A stretch of DNA of 64,000 nt from Pomacea canaliculata (taxonomy: Eukaryota; Mollusca; Gastropoda; Architaenioglossa; Ampullariidae): assembly GCF_003073045.1 (NCBI RefSeq), contig NC_037599.1, forward strand, positions 21,270,555-21,334,554. Direction: 5' to 3'. Positions 10,072-24,699 of this stretch are shown here, piece after piece. Made by a program: the position numbers and the translations under genes. Below the pieces are notes generated by a model. The model saw only the letters and a program-made list of their open reading frames with translations, ran no database searches and was not told the origin of the DNA. The stretch's first letter is position 1; each line of letters opens with the position of its first letter.

Positions 10072-13000
10072 GGTGCTCTTGTGATCGACACCTGGCCAAA
10101 TCTCTCACACGGGGAACCGTCAACTAACAGCCTTCACATCAAATAGGTAACTGAGTTTTCTGCTGACTGAGGTAAATTCTTCAGGTCATCCCAGTTCACT
10201 GCTGTCCTCGTCAAATCAGCGCTCGGACAGAAGAATCAACTACTTTGTAAAGTTTCGTCTGATAACAGGCGATGTAAAATTATTCCCTCGCTGACCCGAT
10301 AACAAGTAACAGGTGTGTTTCACAACTTCTGTATTTGAACAATGAACCTTTCTCTCCTCTCTCACACGTGAGTGTGTAAACCAAAATAGTATTAAGCTTA
10401 TTGGGGATTGTTTTGTAAGATGATTGCACAATGATCTCCTGACACTCAATATCGGACATAACACTCAGATAAGCGTGAGTAACTTGTGTGATAACTTGAT
10501 AAAACTCAACAGTCTTAACCAGTGATGCAACAGAAAACAAAGATGTCGATACGTGCATTACGTGGCAAACGTTTTAATATTTAAGTTTTGTTTGTGAGAT
10601 GGTGGAAAAGTGTTCGAACTATAGCTTTAATCTGCTCTGATATTGTTACTAATGGCCGTTCTGACCGGACAAATTCAGACGATAACGGTTAAGAACCACT
10701 TTAGATCACAAACACGATAAGGCAAAAAAAAATACTGATTGTTTGTTCTCCAGATATAACAGATTTTCAATCAAAAGGAGCAACACTATCAAAAAGCGCA
10801 GTGGCGTCTTCCTGGGATGGGATAGTGTCTTACACTGAGCAAGAATTAGCTTTCCAATAAGATTTCCTGTAGTTGCATCAATGACCATTTGCAACGATAT
10901 TATGTAAATGTTTGTCATTGTGGCGAAAGCATGTCTTTTAGCAATCTAATGCAAACAACCGCAAACATTCCAAAAGCAAAAAATTTCATGAAAAGATTAG
11001 GCCCTACTTTATTTGAGATAACATATTGGACCCAAAGAAACATACTTTTAGCCATGAGTAAATAATCATCAGGACCAAACTACCCACACACAGCAATCTG
11101 CTCTACACTTTTCTCAAAGCTCGTCCAAGTCTTTCACAATTACAAACCAACACTTGAAAACCTCATACCCAAATCAGTTTATTACATTGCCACTGGTTTT
11201 ATGCTCAGAAACATCAACCACAAAAGCAAAATACACTTGGCATGTGTTCTCAATGCTGACTGAACAAGACAATGATATTCCATATAAAATATGTTGCCAT
11301 CAAACATTTCATCATTCTTCAGTTAGGAAATTGATTCTACAATTTCAAAGAGCACAATTATAATACTAAAAAAACAAAAAAACCCCAGAAATTGAAGTTC
11401 TCCTAACGAAACATTTTTTATGACACTGTATTTCTTAAAAACTGTCTTCAGATTAACAACAGTTACTCCCACCAAGTTCTCAATATGCTGCATACTTTCA
11501 ACCATATTAACACATACAAAAGTGGTAGTGCTGAATGGTTCATTGATATGTTTGTATCTGTGTACAACACAAACCTTAAAAATCTACAAAAATAGTAGTT
11601 TTTCATGTGCTAGGTCACAAACTTTCCCAGGTTTGATGACTAGCAATAACACTATTTCAAATTGAACAGTCGTCATTAATAACAAGATTATCTTGACATT
11701 TCATGGTGAATGATCACAGGAAATGTATTGTGCCCCAAACTTTGAACTTATACCACTTAATAATTTTTATTTTTACAGTACAGTTACTAAATAATAGAGA
11801 AAAACAAGTGAAATGTCACTAATAAAAGACTAGACCAATAACAGCCCCAATCTTTCTTTTATATTCACAACCATGCTAACAATATTAATTTGAAAGTCGG
11901 TTGAAGACACTTCACATACCACACTGGACATGCATACACACACATGTACATAGAGACATGTACAGGCAGATCTGTTTTGCTGATTCATACTTACAGCCAG
12001 CACTGCATACAAAAGGAATTATATTATGGAATAAATAGCAATATGTATACCGGCAGTGATCATATCAATGAAACAAGAATCTTTTTTTCTCAGTGAAATT
12101 AAAAGTCTTTTCATTGTTGTGTTCTCAGACGTAAAAATTTATGTTTCATTGACCCTGGACACCTCCCCTGGATTCTATATGGATCACTTGATAAAAAAAA
12201 AATTGTACCTTTATACAAAGAGTGCATATACACAAGTTACAGTAAGGAGCATTATACACAGTATTTTAGTGTGCTTTTCATAAGTATTATGGGTATGTTG
12301 CTGAGCTTGTGTTTATATGGGAATATACAATGGTGAAGTACAAAAAAAATGTGTAAGGTTAATTATAAGTTTACATAAAAAGTAAATCTGCAAACAAACA
12401 AAAAATATAAAAATGTTTCAAAAATCAGCAGATCCTTTTTTTTACCAAAAAAAATGCATGGGTGAACATCATCCTTTCTGCTAGCATCCAAACATCTAGT
12501 TATGTACACTTATTTAAATCAGTAAGACAACATGTAAAAAGAATTACACTTTTCTTTATAAATCCAGTGTCATTATTGCCATCCAGTATATCCTTTAGCA
12601 AAGGTGTGAGACTTCTGGGCACCTTGAAGGATAAGCATTTGTATACATGAACACATTCGCAGAGATGTACACTCTACCACCCACACAAATATAAAATCAT
12701 ACTTAAAAATCAAAACATGTAGGCAAGCATGAAATATACAATAGTCAAGTGGTAAAAAGTAAAAAGTAAAAAGAATACAGTTACAAACAACAAGTAGACT
12801 CATTTAGACTTACACAATGGCATAACAATAATAAAAACAATTAAGAGCTGCAAAACTAGTTTAATAAAAGAAGGAAAACTATATAATACAGTTTTGCAAA
12901 ATTTACTGACAAATACAGTTCAATAACCATGCACTGTCCTTTATCTGAGGTCCCAATCTTTTTAACAGCAATATAATGTGCTTACTTCCAGCTACATGTT

Positions 13001-13591
13001 ATTTTAGTTTGCTTTAACATCTCCATGCTCCTGTACATGTCTACTGTCAACAGTTTTCTCTCCTTTTCAAAGTGACTGGCAGTTATTCCGAAGTAAAGAA
13101 TTTCATGCACACACATGACTAGCTGAACCAGCAGCCTCTATAATCAGAAATAGTAAGACAAATGCACCTGATTTCCTAACCACATTTTTTTATAGTAATT
13201 AAATTATATTACCATCAGTCTCCCATTCATACCCACATGCCACCACACGTGCTCAACAATACAAAATGCATTGTCTCACAAGTGGTTTTTTATCTGCATC
13301 ATTCTGCACAAAAAAATAAGAACACAGCATTTTACGTTTTACATTTTATGAATATATAATAAGCTAGACCAATCAACAATACTCATGACAGATATGACAA
13401 GCAATAGCTCCAGTCATATCAAACATTATCTGAAAAAAAGAAAGCCCTTGTTTCTACTTTTACCCACAGTAATTTAAAAAAAAACCAGTTTATATTGTAT
13501 GTCTTCAGAAAGGATGAGCATGTACAATCTTGGTAACACTGACACTGAAAAAGCTGGCCACCAAGAGAGGTAGGTTTATTTTCAGGATGGA
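10072..13591 (-). other. Intergenic stretch, then probable long 3' UTR of POMGNT1
   Basis: No exon was seen. The part from about 11.0 to 13.6 kb is uniformly AT-rich, lacks repeats of recognised families and directly follows the POMGNT1 stop. A minus-strand AATAAA near 10990 could end a 2.5 kb 3' UTR, but nearer AATAAA sites also exist. The part 10.1-11.0 kb is upstream of the TM2 gene start and should hold its promoter; I see no clear core element. Confidence 0.35.
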
Positions 13592-16500
13592 CTAGCTTTT
13601 AGCAGGCTGTGTAATGTTGACTCTGATTGGCTGGATGTCAGAGGGCATAAGTTCCCTGTCAGGCATAGGAAACAGCACAAGAAAACAGGAGATTAATTCA
13701 TGACAAAATGGATTTATAACAAACTTTCAGCAACAGAGCATTTCAAAATGAAGAAAACAAGAGTATTTAGATTTATCCAAAATGTAAGAACTTCTGGGAG
13801 GCACTTAAAGGCCCAACTTTCACTATCCTGCAGGAAAGAATGGATTTGGTCTGGTGGATGGAGGGGAGGGTACTTGCTAGATCAGATGGAAGCCATTAGT
13901 GAACAACGATCATGAGGGTCACCAGTACCGTGTGTGGGTTCTTAGGTCAAACCATTCTTTCCTGCTATAGGATAAACAAATTGGCCTTCAAAGCCTATAA
14001 TAAACTTATAATTTCTACACAAATTAGCTTTAAAGGCCTCTTTAATTTTAAAACATTACTGCAGCACTTACGAGTAAACAGATGCTGGGTGTCCCACCAT
14101 AATAATGTGGTTGCCTTTTAGAAACAATCGCCACATGCTCTGTAACAAGCCAAATACATTACTTCTGAAGATTTTCACACCATTAATATGTTCTTTTCTT
14201 CATATGCTAATCTACCTGCTACTTTTCCACCCAAAATGTGTCTTTAAGTATCTAGTTAGCTTCCAGTTTATCACACTAACAGGTACATACCTACATCAGT
14301 ACGTTACCTCCTAGAGAAAACTGTAGATAAAAGCATTCCTGGGCTTTCTTTTGAAATTTTTTAATAAATGGAATTACAACTGTTACATTATCAGTGGTTG
14401 TTGAATACTCACCTTGTGAAAGCCCCTCACATCCAGATCCCAAATATGATAGCACTGCAAATATAAGAAAATAACAAATGTGCTAAAATCTACTATACAA
14501 TTAATTGTTAACTTATCAAAACAAGCAACAATTATTTTCAAATGAGTTTTTTTAATTCCCAACATCTTACCACATAATCTTCAACTGTTCCTGAATTACA
14601 AAAAAACACCTTTAAACAAAAATGCAAGTCATGATAAACATGGATATGTTTACTTTATCAAGGCCACAACCTGTGAGATACACCACTTTTACTATATGTC
14701 AAGTATCTGACTGCCTGGGAGACTGTAAAATAGTATTCCTAGCATTACTTGAAGTATCTGATAGCCTGTGTACTGGTAAGATTTACAGTATGGAATGTTC
14801 TCATCTTGCAAACAGAAGGGGTTTATTCACTTCTCTGATCCCTTACTTGCCTCTCAATATTTTTATCCTTTTCTCTGTTCCTCTCTTGTTCATGTTCACA
14901 CACACACCACATGTATGCATGCACTCACACATACAGAGTACCAAGACAACGATAAAGGTGCTGTTATGAAATGTGTAGAACACACTTACATCAAAATATG
15001 ATGGCATATTGTGGAGAGTCACTTTATCAATCAAGAATCAATAAAAGCTGCTTTACCTTAGCAATATATTTCCAAACAGTGTAATCAGTAGCAGTCTCCA
15101 TGTGCATAAACATCAGGTAGGGATCATCCTACAAACATCAAGGAAAACCATCAACATAGACAATGTGCTGGTTTCATAGTCTGAAGCCTTTCAGCCAGCA
15201 GCCTTTAAGAAAGAACAATGAAATTTACACCTACTAAATTAATATCACTGTTTTCAAAGAGGTGTGTGTGTGCCCATGCATGTATGACCTTCATTCAAGT
15301 GTATGATTGTTAGAGTGAAAGACAAAGAGATTGTGCATGTTTTGTTACATCTGTGCAAGAAACAATGTGACTAACTTTGCTGTTTGACTCTTTGGGAGGA
15401 ATGAACTCTTCACTGCAAGGATCAAGGCTGTGGTCTAGAACCTTGGCTGACCTGAGCAGCTGTTTCACAAGATCCTCGTAAGGTTCTTTTTTCATCCTGA
15501 CAGAAAGAGATAGAGTGTCAGCTAAGCCAAAACCACTGCAATGTTTTCAGTACAAAAGAACCAAAACAACATGGACGATATATGATGATGTTCCTAGTCA
15601 TGTGACATACCTCGGTGAAAGGAAGCAAGACAGGGACACAGGTAACACAACTGGCCAACAGGGAAATATCAGTTTTAAGTAAATGGTACATAATTAAGAA
15701 AAAAGAATTTGATCAGTCACTAAGATAATAATTTATGTACATGGAAAGCATATCAAACTTTATAAAAACATACATATGAAATTATCACTATACTTACTTA
15801 TCTAGGTCTTTAAGTTTGATGCCAGCATGTGTGACAATAGAATGTTTTTTAAAATAGAGATCCTGGAAGTATGGATTCATGTTGAGACCCTTTGAGCCAA
15901 AGTGGAATGTGCGGCTGACATCAGGAATGATACATTCTCGTTCTTTACGGATGTAACCTGTTCTCATCCACATGTCCCAGTCCCACAGCTGCCAATGACA
16001 ACATATTTCCCCATGAGCAACATGTTTTTAAGCAACTGAGAAAAAAGATGGCAGGAGAAGCCTGTGATAATCTGCCTCAGATAAATTACTTGAACAAATA
16101 CATCAAATCCTGCACGAAGTCATGATGCATGTATTATAAATTTGCTTGTTTGCTTAAAAACATACAAATACAGTATGTAAAGCAGTGAGTTGGAGGAGAG
16201 ACAGAGCATAGCATGAATATCTTGATAAAAAATTTCTTTTTCACATTCAAAGACAAATTGTCTGTTCTCAAACTTAAGGGCTATTTTTCTTAATTTAGTT
16301 AAAACAACTATACTTTCCCTCTCCAATGAAAGCAAAGATTAAGTTAGTTTATTTTTTGTTACTCTTCGAGGAGCATAGGGATACATCAACACCTTACCAG
16401 TGGACCCAGTTTTGGGCAGCACCCCTCTGTTGGGCCCATATGGTTCCAACGTCCTTTGCCTTGCTTTCTACTGTTCTTTTCCAAATGAAAACAAAAGGAC

Positions 16501-19500
16501 ACTAACATTTTTCTCAACAGCTCAAAATAATTTTTACAAATGGCCAACCTTCTCAGGACTTGGCCATTGTGGTTCCATTCCTCTTTATACAACTTTCTCC
16601 TTAACATCCATCCAAGTCCAGGCATTGTTTCCACTCTGTACACCAATGATGGGTCTCTGCATGAGTGCTCATAACCCTGCAAAGGGCATAAATGAAGAAT
16701 ACTACAAAATAAAGCATAAAATAATTTACAGAAGTGCATGTTGTAACAGACTCTACAAAACCTCAAGGCTTAACCTAATTATATACAATTTAAAGAACTG
16801 GATGTTTTGAAATACAAGAGAAACAAAGTCTTCTAACCATCGAGCCAAGAGCTACAGAATGCCATTCATTGTATGAACAGAATGCCATCATCATCCCTGT
16901 GCACTCAAGTAAATGGATAGCAGATACCACTGTTACCAGTCTCCAGGTCATTGCCATGTTGTCATTACTTTCAGGCAAATCTTTGTCACCCAACAGTTTT
17001 AAGGGTGTTTCCAAAATAAAAGTCTGCATTCTAGTGGCAAGTAGGGATTAACTGACAACGTAAGTAAACTAGTAGCCTGTGAAAGATTCGCCTAACCTGA
17101 TCGTTCCAAGCAGATACACAGTAGAGGCTCTCATCAGTTTCCAGCAAATGACGGGTCTGGCTGAAGTAGCTGTGGAAAAGGGACAACTATTACATGGGAA
17201 CAAACAATGTAACTGTGAAATGACAGATAAAGAAAACTAAGCTGAGGACCCAGATATGTTAATCTGCACTGGAGCAACATTAAAGCCATTTTATAAAAAC
17301 CTGAACTACCTTCTGCAAGCCAACACAGTCTTATCCTAAAGTCATTAACAAAAACTTTAATTACTTTTCTTTACATATGCTGTTTACATTTTCTGGTATA
17401 GAGCTAACCTAACAGGAAATAACAAACTTTCTTGTTTTTTCTCCTTTGATCTTATGACTCCTGCCATTAAACTCTCCCCCTTCTCACAAGTTGATCCCTG
17501 CCTTGTTCACACACATGGAGAGAAAAGTACAATAACAGTGCTATCCCCCGTCCCCCCCAAAAAAAAACAACAAAAAAATGGCAGGGGTGATCTAATTTTA
17601 CCCACTTGAAAAAGTCTGGGGATGCATCTAAATCTTCCTCCACAATAATGGCAAACTCGGATTCCTGAAATGCACAAACTGGACATTTTTAAACCACTGC
17701 CATTTCAACATTTAAATCTTATTACTATCCACATCCTTTATGTCTCAAATTTCCTTTTTTTTCTTTTACACAAAATGCAAAACTTCCCATGTATGGCTAT
17801 ATATTAATCTGAAATAAGAAAAAGAAAAAATCCAACAATATTTAAATTTCAAACTATTTTACAACCACCATCAAAGCTCATACTTCAGAGACATAATCTA
17901 AATTTCTTGAAAAATTATTCTTGTTGGAGAAATGATGATGAAAGGTCTGTTTTTGCATTTTAGATGACGCTCTCAAAATTCTCTTAGCAAAATGCCTGAA
18001 ATCCCAGGCAACTGAGGCATTGCCAACCGAGGATTTTAGTCTGAGTTTACTGCCTTGATTTTGTGCTTCGAGATAGAAATACGCACAGGATACAAGCTGA
18101 AGGTGGCTGTGAGGCTGGCCTTGTAATGTTGAGAAATCCGTGCATTCTTCACACCAAGTGGTGTGTGCTGAATTCCTCGCAGTCCAAACAACTGGGTCAC
18201 AGCTAGCGGTTCCTGAATACAATAATCATCCCAAACAGCAGTCAGAATCACAGCCCAATTCTAGTGAATTAATAGACATTCCCTCAGTATGGCACTCAGG
18301 TAAGACTTGCTCCATTATTTTCACTCCCATACCTTATAAGACTTTTCATACCTAGAACCTGGGGGACAATTGTTGCAAAACTCTCTTTATTACAAGTACC
18401 ACTTTTAAGGAGAATCGTAAAAGATCTGACTGAAATCACTGGCTTCAATGTAGTCTGACATGAAAATTCTGATAGGTTGCATAATCTTAAAGAGTTGAGT
18501 GTAACAATAAAGTACAAGCGACAAGGGCTTCACACCTCAAAGTAACCATCAATGAAGACAGTCACCATCTTAGGATCTGCGCCTGGTGCTGACAGTAGTG
18601 TTCGCAACATTCTGGAAGGAAAAATAAAATCTTCAAAACGGAGTTTCCAAACAATTTTCTTGTTATACTCAGACTCACGATGATGCTGTCCTGAGTTAAA
18701 CCGACAAAAAGAAAAAACCCCAGAGAAACTAAAATTAGACAAGTAAAAGACCAGATGCCTATATAAGTCATAGTCACCTGTACAAGTAGTGAGGTCTGTC
18801 GCTTGCTATAACTGCAACGGGGACATCTTTCAAGGTATTTCCAGGCAACTGAAAGTTAAGAAAATATTTCCATATAGTGCTGTCCAGTTTCATATGTGTC
18901 TCGGTATCTATGCAATGTGTGGGTCATTCCCACTTAATGTGGGCAGTGTCTGTGCATGTGCTAGTGAGTGTGGAAGAGAAAGCATACAAGAAAGAGGAGT
19001 TGCGTGTTTGTACGTGCATGTGAATGTGGAGGAAATTTACGAGGGTATAATCAACAGCGTCTGCAACTATGAGTGTGATCAGTACTTGTCGACTAATTGG
19101 TGACCATCATAATGTCAAATTCCTCATGTACTATCATTTGGTCAATAAATAAATTCTTATCTGCAAATAACAAATGATGAAAAATACTAAAGTCAGAAAA
19201 AAAACCCAACTCAGAACTTTGGCTACCTCATCAGGTGAAAATGTGATTGGTGCTGGATCATCACATGCGCAGACACTGCCATACCCTTCAACCTTGCTAC
19301 AGAATGACCGCCTTCTTCGGGAGACTTCATCATTAAGCCACTCACAGTCAGATTCTGCCCAACATACATCATATTATCAACAGCGTATGTTTGACCTTTC
19401 CTCTCTTTATCTACAATCTTGTGGTGATGCAACCTCCATGGCAGCCATCTATATAAGTGCTGAAAAATGGATAGCTATGTTCCTCACAGTCAACTTCTGA

Positions 19501-22500
19501 CATTGTTTTTTAGGGCATGCGTTAACATATTTCTCAACTGCTTTATGGTCACTTATACTTTATCAGTTTCAGAGTTGATGATCATATGCCCCTTGACACT
19601 TCACCTTATTATCATTGTTGTCACTTTTATTCCACAATGAATATTATGTTATACCTGTTATCTCACCATCGTCTACCCAACACAAACATTGGGTGAGAGG
19701 TGAGGGTGGCATAAAACTGTTTTAATTCAATACTATGGATGCAAACTATCTCACCTGATCCATCAGACAAGGGTATATGTGTCTCCAAAACAACTTTTTC
19801 CCCCCAGCTTGTCAGGTTTGAAGATTTATTATGACCTTCTGCAATTTTGTTGCCTGCAACAACATAATTACAGAAAATTCTTTGAACATACCAGTTCAGC
19901 AACTAAAAAACAAAAGTGGTTGCAGATCTGATCTAGCATGATATGACAAAAGACTGACACCACCAGTAGCCTCATCTGCCAGAAGACATTTTAGTTGATT
20001 TTTTGGGGCGAAGGTGGCTGAGTGGCTGAAATGCCTGTCACCACAACAGAGAGAATTGGATGCTGTGAGTTCAAATCTTGACTTCGATATACCTCTCTCT
20101 GGATGTGTCATTTGTCTACAGGGCCAACACTCAGTGGTTTTCCCTGGTAATCTGGTTTTATCTACCATGTATGTGTGTTGTAAGTTGTGTGTGTGAATGT
20201 TTGTGTATGAAAAATGCATAAAATGCCTACCCTGACAAGGTGTGAGCTCACTGACCTGCATGTAAACCACTTTGTTTTAGATATAAGATAACACACACAC
20301 TAATAAATAAGTATTAGAAAACCAAAATAAATATTGGAATAAATGCCATATGAGAATAAGTACTGTACCTGTAGCAGCAGGAATCAATTGTAAAACAAAT
20401 AAAGTGAAAAAGTGATGATCCTCAACCACAATATTTTATGCTCAGTTCTCTAAACTGTCAGTCTTTTGGGGTTCTATTTTAGACTTTGAAATAAAGGGAG
20501 AAACATCATTTCTTCTTAAATCACCATAAATTATCTCCTCACTCCTCCAATAATTTGCCTCCATTATGCAATTATATCTTCCTCAGGAATCTACTTGGGC
20601 TTACCTCCCTTCTTTGTCACAAAGGCCCACATGTCTCGCCAGCCAAGCTTCGCAATGAACTCACTACCAAGGTTCTTCAAAAACTCTCGTGCTCCTTGCT
20701 TCAGCTGAAATGACCCTTCATCCTGAAATCCAAACAATGATCATTTACTAAAAACAAACAAATAAGACAAAAAAAAAGAAACCCACTCAAGTAAAATGGA
20801 AGAAGATACTAATGGAAAGTAAGACTAAATCCTTTAAATTATGTGCTGCTTTCTGGCTGTTTAACTACTTTTCCTTTATGATGGGAGGCAAAACGGTTAT
20901 AGAACTAGCATTTGATACCCATGTAGCACAGCACACTTTCCCCATCAACCCAGATGTCAGGAATGGGTACCTGACCATAGACGGTTACAGGAACTAAGGC
21001 AAAAAGCAGAAGAGGTGGGCACACCCTTACAAAAAGCTGGCCCTGAGAAAGTGTGGTCATTTACACCTACCCTTACCCTCCCCTTGCTTCATAAAATATT
21101 AGAGGTTGATAAAGAAATTTTAGAAAAAACTTAAGAATTAAAAAGAAAAAGCTCTATGATGACAGAATATTTCTTAATCAAATTACTAATTAAATAATTT
21201 TTTTAATATTTGTGAATTGTGTATGCCTTGATTTCTGAAAGTAAAATCACAACTGAATGTGTGAATTGCTTTTATGTATAGTCAACTTCTTCAAACCTTT
21301 TAAGAGATAAATGAATAGAGTCTCAGTCTATTTCTTACCTTGATGGTGAAGACAAGAATACGACCTTGGGAAACCATATTTAAAAACAGCACCATGGAGT
21401 CATCTTCCTGCTGGCTGTAAGTGTCAAACACTCTCTTTGCCATCACACTGCCCTGTACAAGAGTTCCATAACAGTACATATACTTGCCTGTCTTTTAAAA
21501 AAAAAAAGTAAAAAACTACTTGGAGAAAACTTTCCTTATAATCTAAATGCCCATCTTATAAATGCTTCAAATGGTTGCATTAAGTTGTATTACAATATAG
21601 ACCAAGTCTTGATGTCTAGCTAGAAAACTCTTCACAGGAAAGGACTGTTTAAGACAACAATACACCAAAAAGCATACGACTGGCTTCAGACAACTTTTGT
21701 AAAACCATGGGTCAAACATCAAATAATATTTAGTCTCTAAAAGTTTCTAAAGTCAGTTTCACCAAAATTTAACAAACTTTGTGTAAATTAAGCGAAAGGG
21801 TGACCAATATGAGCATGTAAAGAAATTAGACATGTGTAGTCTTGATGTAATAACTACAAACATATACACACACACACATACTCACTGTGGCCTGGTTTAG
21901 TACAATCACATGAATGCCTCTGTTTACTTCAAATCCTTCATCGTGAAGAACCTGTACCATTAAATTCAGGCATACATGTACACATGTATTTAAAGACAGT
22001 GCATACAATGCACACACAGTTCATCAGAACAGCATGTACAATAACCTCAAAGACTTACAATAAACAAGAACATGCGCTTTGACCAGCAAAATATTTCATC
22101 TGGAAATGAAGCCCATAATCCTCTTCTCTCTTTCTTTACCCTTCAAACTATTCTTCTTATGTGCATGCAAGCACATAGCATTCATTCTGATGTAAGTCCC
22201 CAGTAGCCACAACTAGCACATAATTCATTTTTCTACTTGTCTTAAAATAACATCCAGAGAGCACTTACGGTAGTTCCATCCACAGAAACAAAAACTTGGT
22301 CCTGCTGGAAATGACCTCCACTGATACAGTTCGCTCTTTATTACCTAGTTTGGGAATTCTGTCCACACCCATTACAATGACTCCATCTTTTGCTGGTTGA
22401 GAAAACAATAAAAAGAAAGTAAACATTCTGAGGAAGATGACATAGCAGTGAGCAATCCAAGAGCCAAAAAATTTATGTTATGCTGACAGAAATCTGACCA

Positions 22501-23281
22501 CTGCACCAACACCCAAACCCTTATGGTCCATCACATGAACAGAAAATAATGAACAATGAATTTTAATCCCACCAGATAAGAAACAAAATATGGCAGTCTA
22601 TAAGACATAAGGAGTTCAAAATATCCTTTATTATAAATTGTACTCCCCTATACCACAAGCATTTTTTTTTTTATAAATATAATGCAAAAAATTATAAAGC
22701 AATAAACTAGCATTCATCCCCCCTTCTTTCTCATAAAATCAAGTTAATATCATGTTTAATAAGCAGATTTATATTTTAAAAAAGACAGTCCCCACTTTCT
22801 CCTCTCTTAACACTTACATGTCTGTGGAGCAGTGTCTTTCAGCCTGCGACTTGTGTCAACAATGAAGGTAATGTTGATGACGACTGTAACCAGTAACACC
22901 ACAACCAGTCCAGCCTAAGAACAGACATGTATCTATGTCACATTTAACACAACACCAGCATAAAAAACAACATCACCTACATAACAGTATCATCAAAACC
23001 AGTCCAGCCTAAAGCTAATCAGACATATCTACATGTAATACAATACCAGTCCATACATTAACAAGTATCACGATATGTAGATGTCTAAGTGGACAACATT
23101 ATAATCTTTCTTTTGATGATGAATTTTTGCCTTAAATCTTTTTAAATATAATTACCTGAACACATTTAGTGAAACAGCGCTGTCGTCTAAAGTCTATCAT
23201 GAGACCTGGAAATCTGCTTGATAGTCGCTTTTTCTTGGGGATGAATGGCTTTGCATTTGGATTGGGTATCCATCCCTCCAT
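13592..23281 (-). CDS. POMGNT1: Protein O-linked-mannose beta-1,2-N-acetylglucosaminyltransferase 1, complete
   Basis: Golgi type II enzyme that adds GlcNAc to O-linked mannose, needed on dystroglycan in vertebrates. Twenty coding exons: 23281-23156, 22914-22818, 22392-22269, 21951-21886, 21452-21339, 20722-20605, 19853-19755, 19354-19227, 18848-18778, 18611-18536, 18212-18087, 17664-17606, 17169-17097, 16676-16549, 15988-15798, 15496-15376, 15128-15057, 14454-14413, 14139-14072, 13655-13592. They give about 654 residues (human 660). Order: basic cytosolic tail, membrane anchor ([17 protein letters not shown]), stem/lectin domain with [20 protein letters not shown], then a GnT-I-like catalytic domain with [16 protein letters not shown], metal-binding [21 protein letters not shown] and LWDWDMWMR. 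Exon phases all match except that exons 3 and 14 are each one base short: frame breaks lie at [12 protein letters not shown] and at [13 protein letters not shown]. All else is highly conserved, so I treat these as likely sequence errors. Exon 19 is small and easy to miss. Confidence 0.96.
20008..20285 (+). mobile_element. tRNA-derived SINE in a POMGNT1 intron
   Basis: A near-perfect A box (GTGGCTGAGTGG) is followed about 45 bases later by a B box (GAGTTCAAATCTTG). The body then contains TTTGTCTACAGGGCCAACAC, which resembles TGTTTACAGGGCTGGCG in the SINE at 25.1 kb. It lies antisense to the host gene, between exons 6 and 7. Confidence 0.7.
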
Positions 23282-24265
23282 TACTGTTGCCTGTAACAGT
23301 ACTTTTTTATTAAAAAAATTAACCACTAAATGTTGATTTCTACCTTTTATATATCTTTACACATGGATTAATGAGATTATTTCAATTGAATATGAAGACT
23401 AAATAAATCCAAAAATAGGAAGCCACTTACTCAGCAAAAATACATTAGTACTGAACAGAAAATATATTATTCTATTTTTTTTAAACTGCAAGAAGAAAAA
23501 ATCTCTCCCAGTAAAATGCTTTACATGGCAGTAAGTAATCTGCTGCAACAATAGGCTCAAAAACAAAAACAAATGTTGCTGGAAATATCATGTGTTCCAG
23601 AATATTTGTTATCCAGCATACAGGAAATGCTGCTTACGAAACTACTATCTTACAATTTTACAGTATAACTATACAATTCTATATAATACAACTCAATAAT
23701 AAATCAGCTATCAAGCATATTATAAGCATTGCATGTTTTCAAACACGCTGTCATAACATTCTAGTCCCCTATGCCTTTCCAGTCTATTTTAGTAATGTGT
23801 CAGCATCACTACATTTTCAGTGATTAAAAATGGTGATGTTCTAATGGATAATAATGATGTTCTTTGCTTTGTATATCTTACATGGCTATATTAGTAAGTT
23901 CATTTTACTTTTGTTTTTTCATGAATCTAAGAGTACGAGGAGAAGGAAAGGGATGTTGATTTGTCCCTTGAAATGGACTCGTTCCTACTCGGTCTCTCTC
24001 TGGGTGTTGCTTACGTATCAATAAAGTACATTAACAAAATAGTTAAGACTCGAACAAGGGTATCTTGATTTTTTGCTGTTTCATCTCTTGTTATCAACTG
24101 ATCTGGCCACAATGACTCGTAGACAAAATCTGAAGTTAAAATCAGGTGCAAGAGCCCTCGACAAACCCCCGTCAGGGACGCAGGCATCGAAGTTCGGTAT
24201 CAATTGACGGCACAAAAACTAAGGGACGAGTAATTTCCTATCAATTATATACACATTAATCTCAC

Positions 24266-24330
24266 CTCCTTCGCTGTAATTCTGCTATTCTTCAAAGTCT
24301 GTGGCCATTTCTTTCACCCCAAAACCATTA
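24266..24330 (-). other. Probable 5' non-coding exon and promoter area of POMGNT1
   Basis: A good minus-strand donor (GGAG|GTGAGAT) ends at 24266, about 980 bases upstream of the coding exon, whose acceptor TGTTACAG lies at 23291 just before the ATG. I infer a leader exon here. The transcription start is not visible; no TATA box was identified. Confidence 0.35.
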
Positions 24331-24699
24331 CGCATACATAGCATTAGTGTGGACGCGATAACCAAGCACAAACACTCTGGACAGCATGAGCAGGGGAGAG
24401 AACATTTCCGCTTCCTCCCTCCCTCCCATACGTCGTCTGCACGAGTGGATCCATCCAAGAACATGAAGCGTTCCAAGAAACATTGTTTCATGTCTTAGCT
24501 TGCTCTAAGAACTCTAAAGAGTGGTGTACAGGTCAAGGACCATTAATGAAACCAGGTGGTTGGTAGAGAAGAAACTTGTTAATGCTAGGCAGTAGAATCT
24601 ACAGGAATGCGTGGGTAGTGGATTACTCAGTTTTAGTTTTTGAACTGTTAGCGCTTGTGCTGTGCTCAACCGATGGAATTAGTATTGCAAAGACCTATA

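Noticed and set aside
14622-14969. 115-codon plus-strand frame
   Set aside because: It lies in a POMGNT1 intron, has simple TCACACAC sequence and no coding signature.
20008-20090. Functional tRNA gene
   Set aside because: A and B boxes are good, but a cloverleaf with a matched acceptor stem is not evident, and a SINE body with relatives elsewhere follows.
20014-20196. Plus-strand 60-codon frame in a POMGNT1 intron
   Set aside because: It lies over a tRNA-derived SINE; the frame is incidental.
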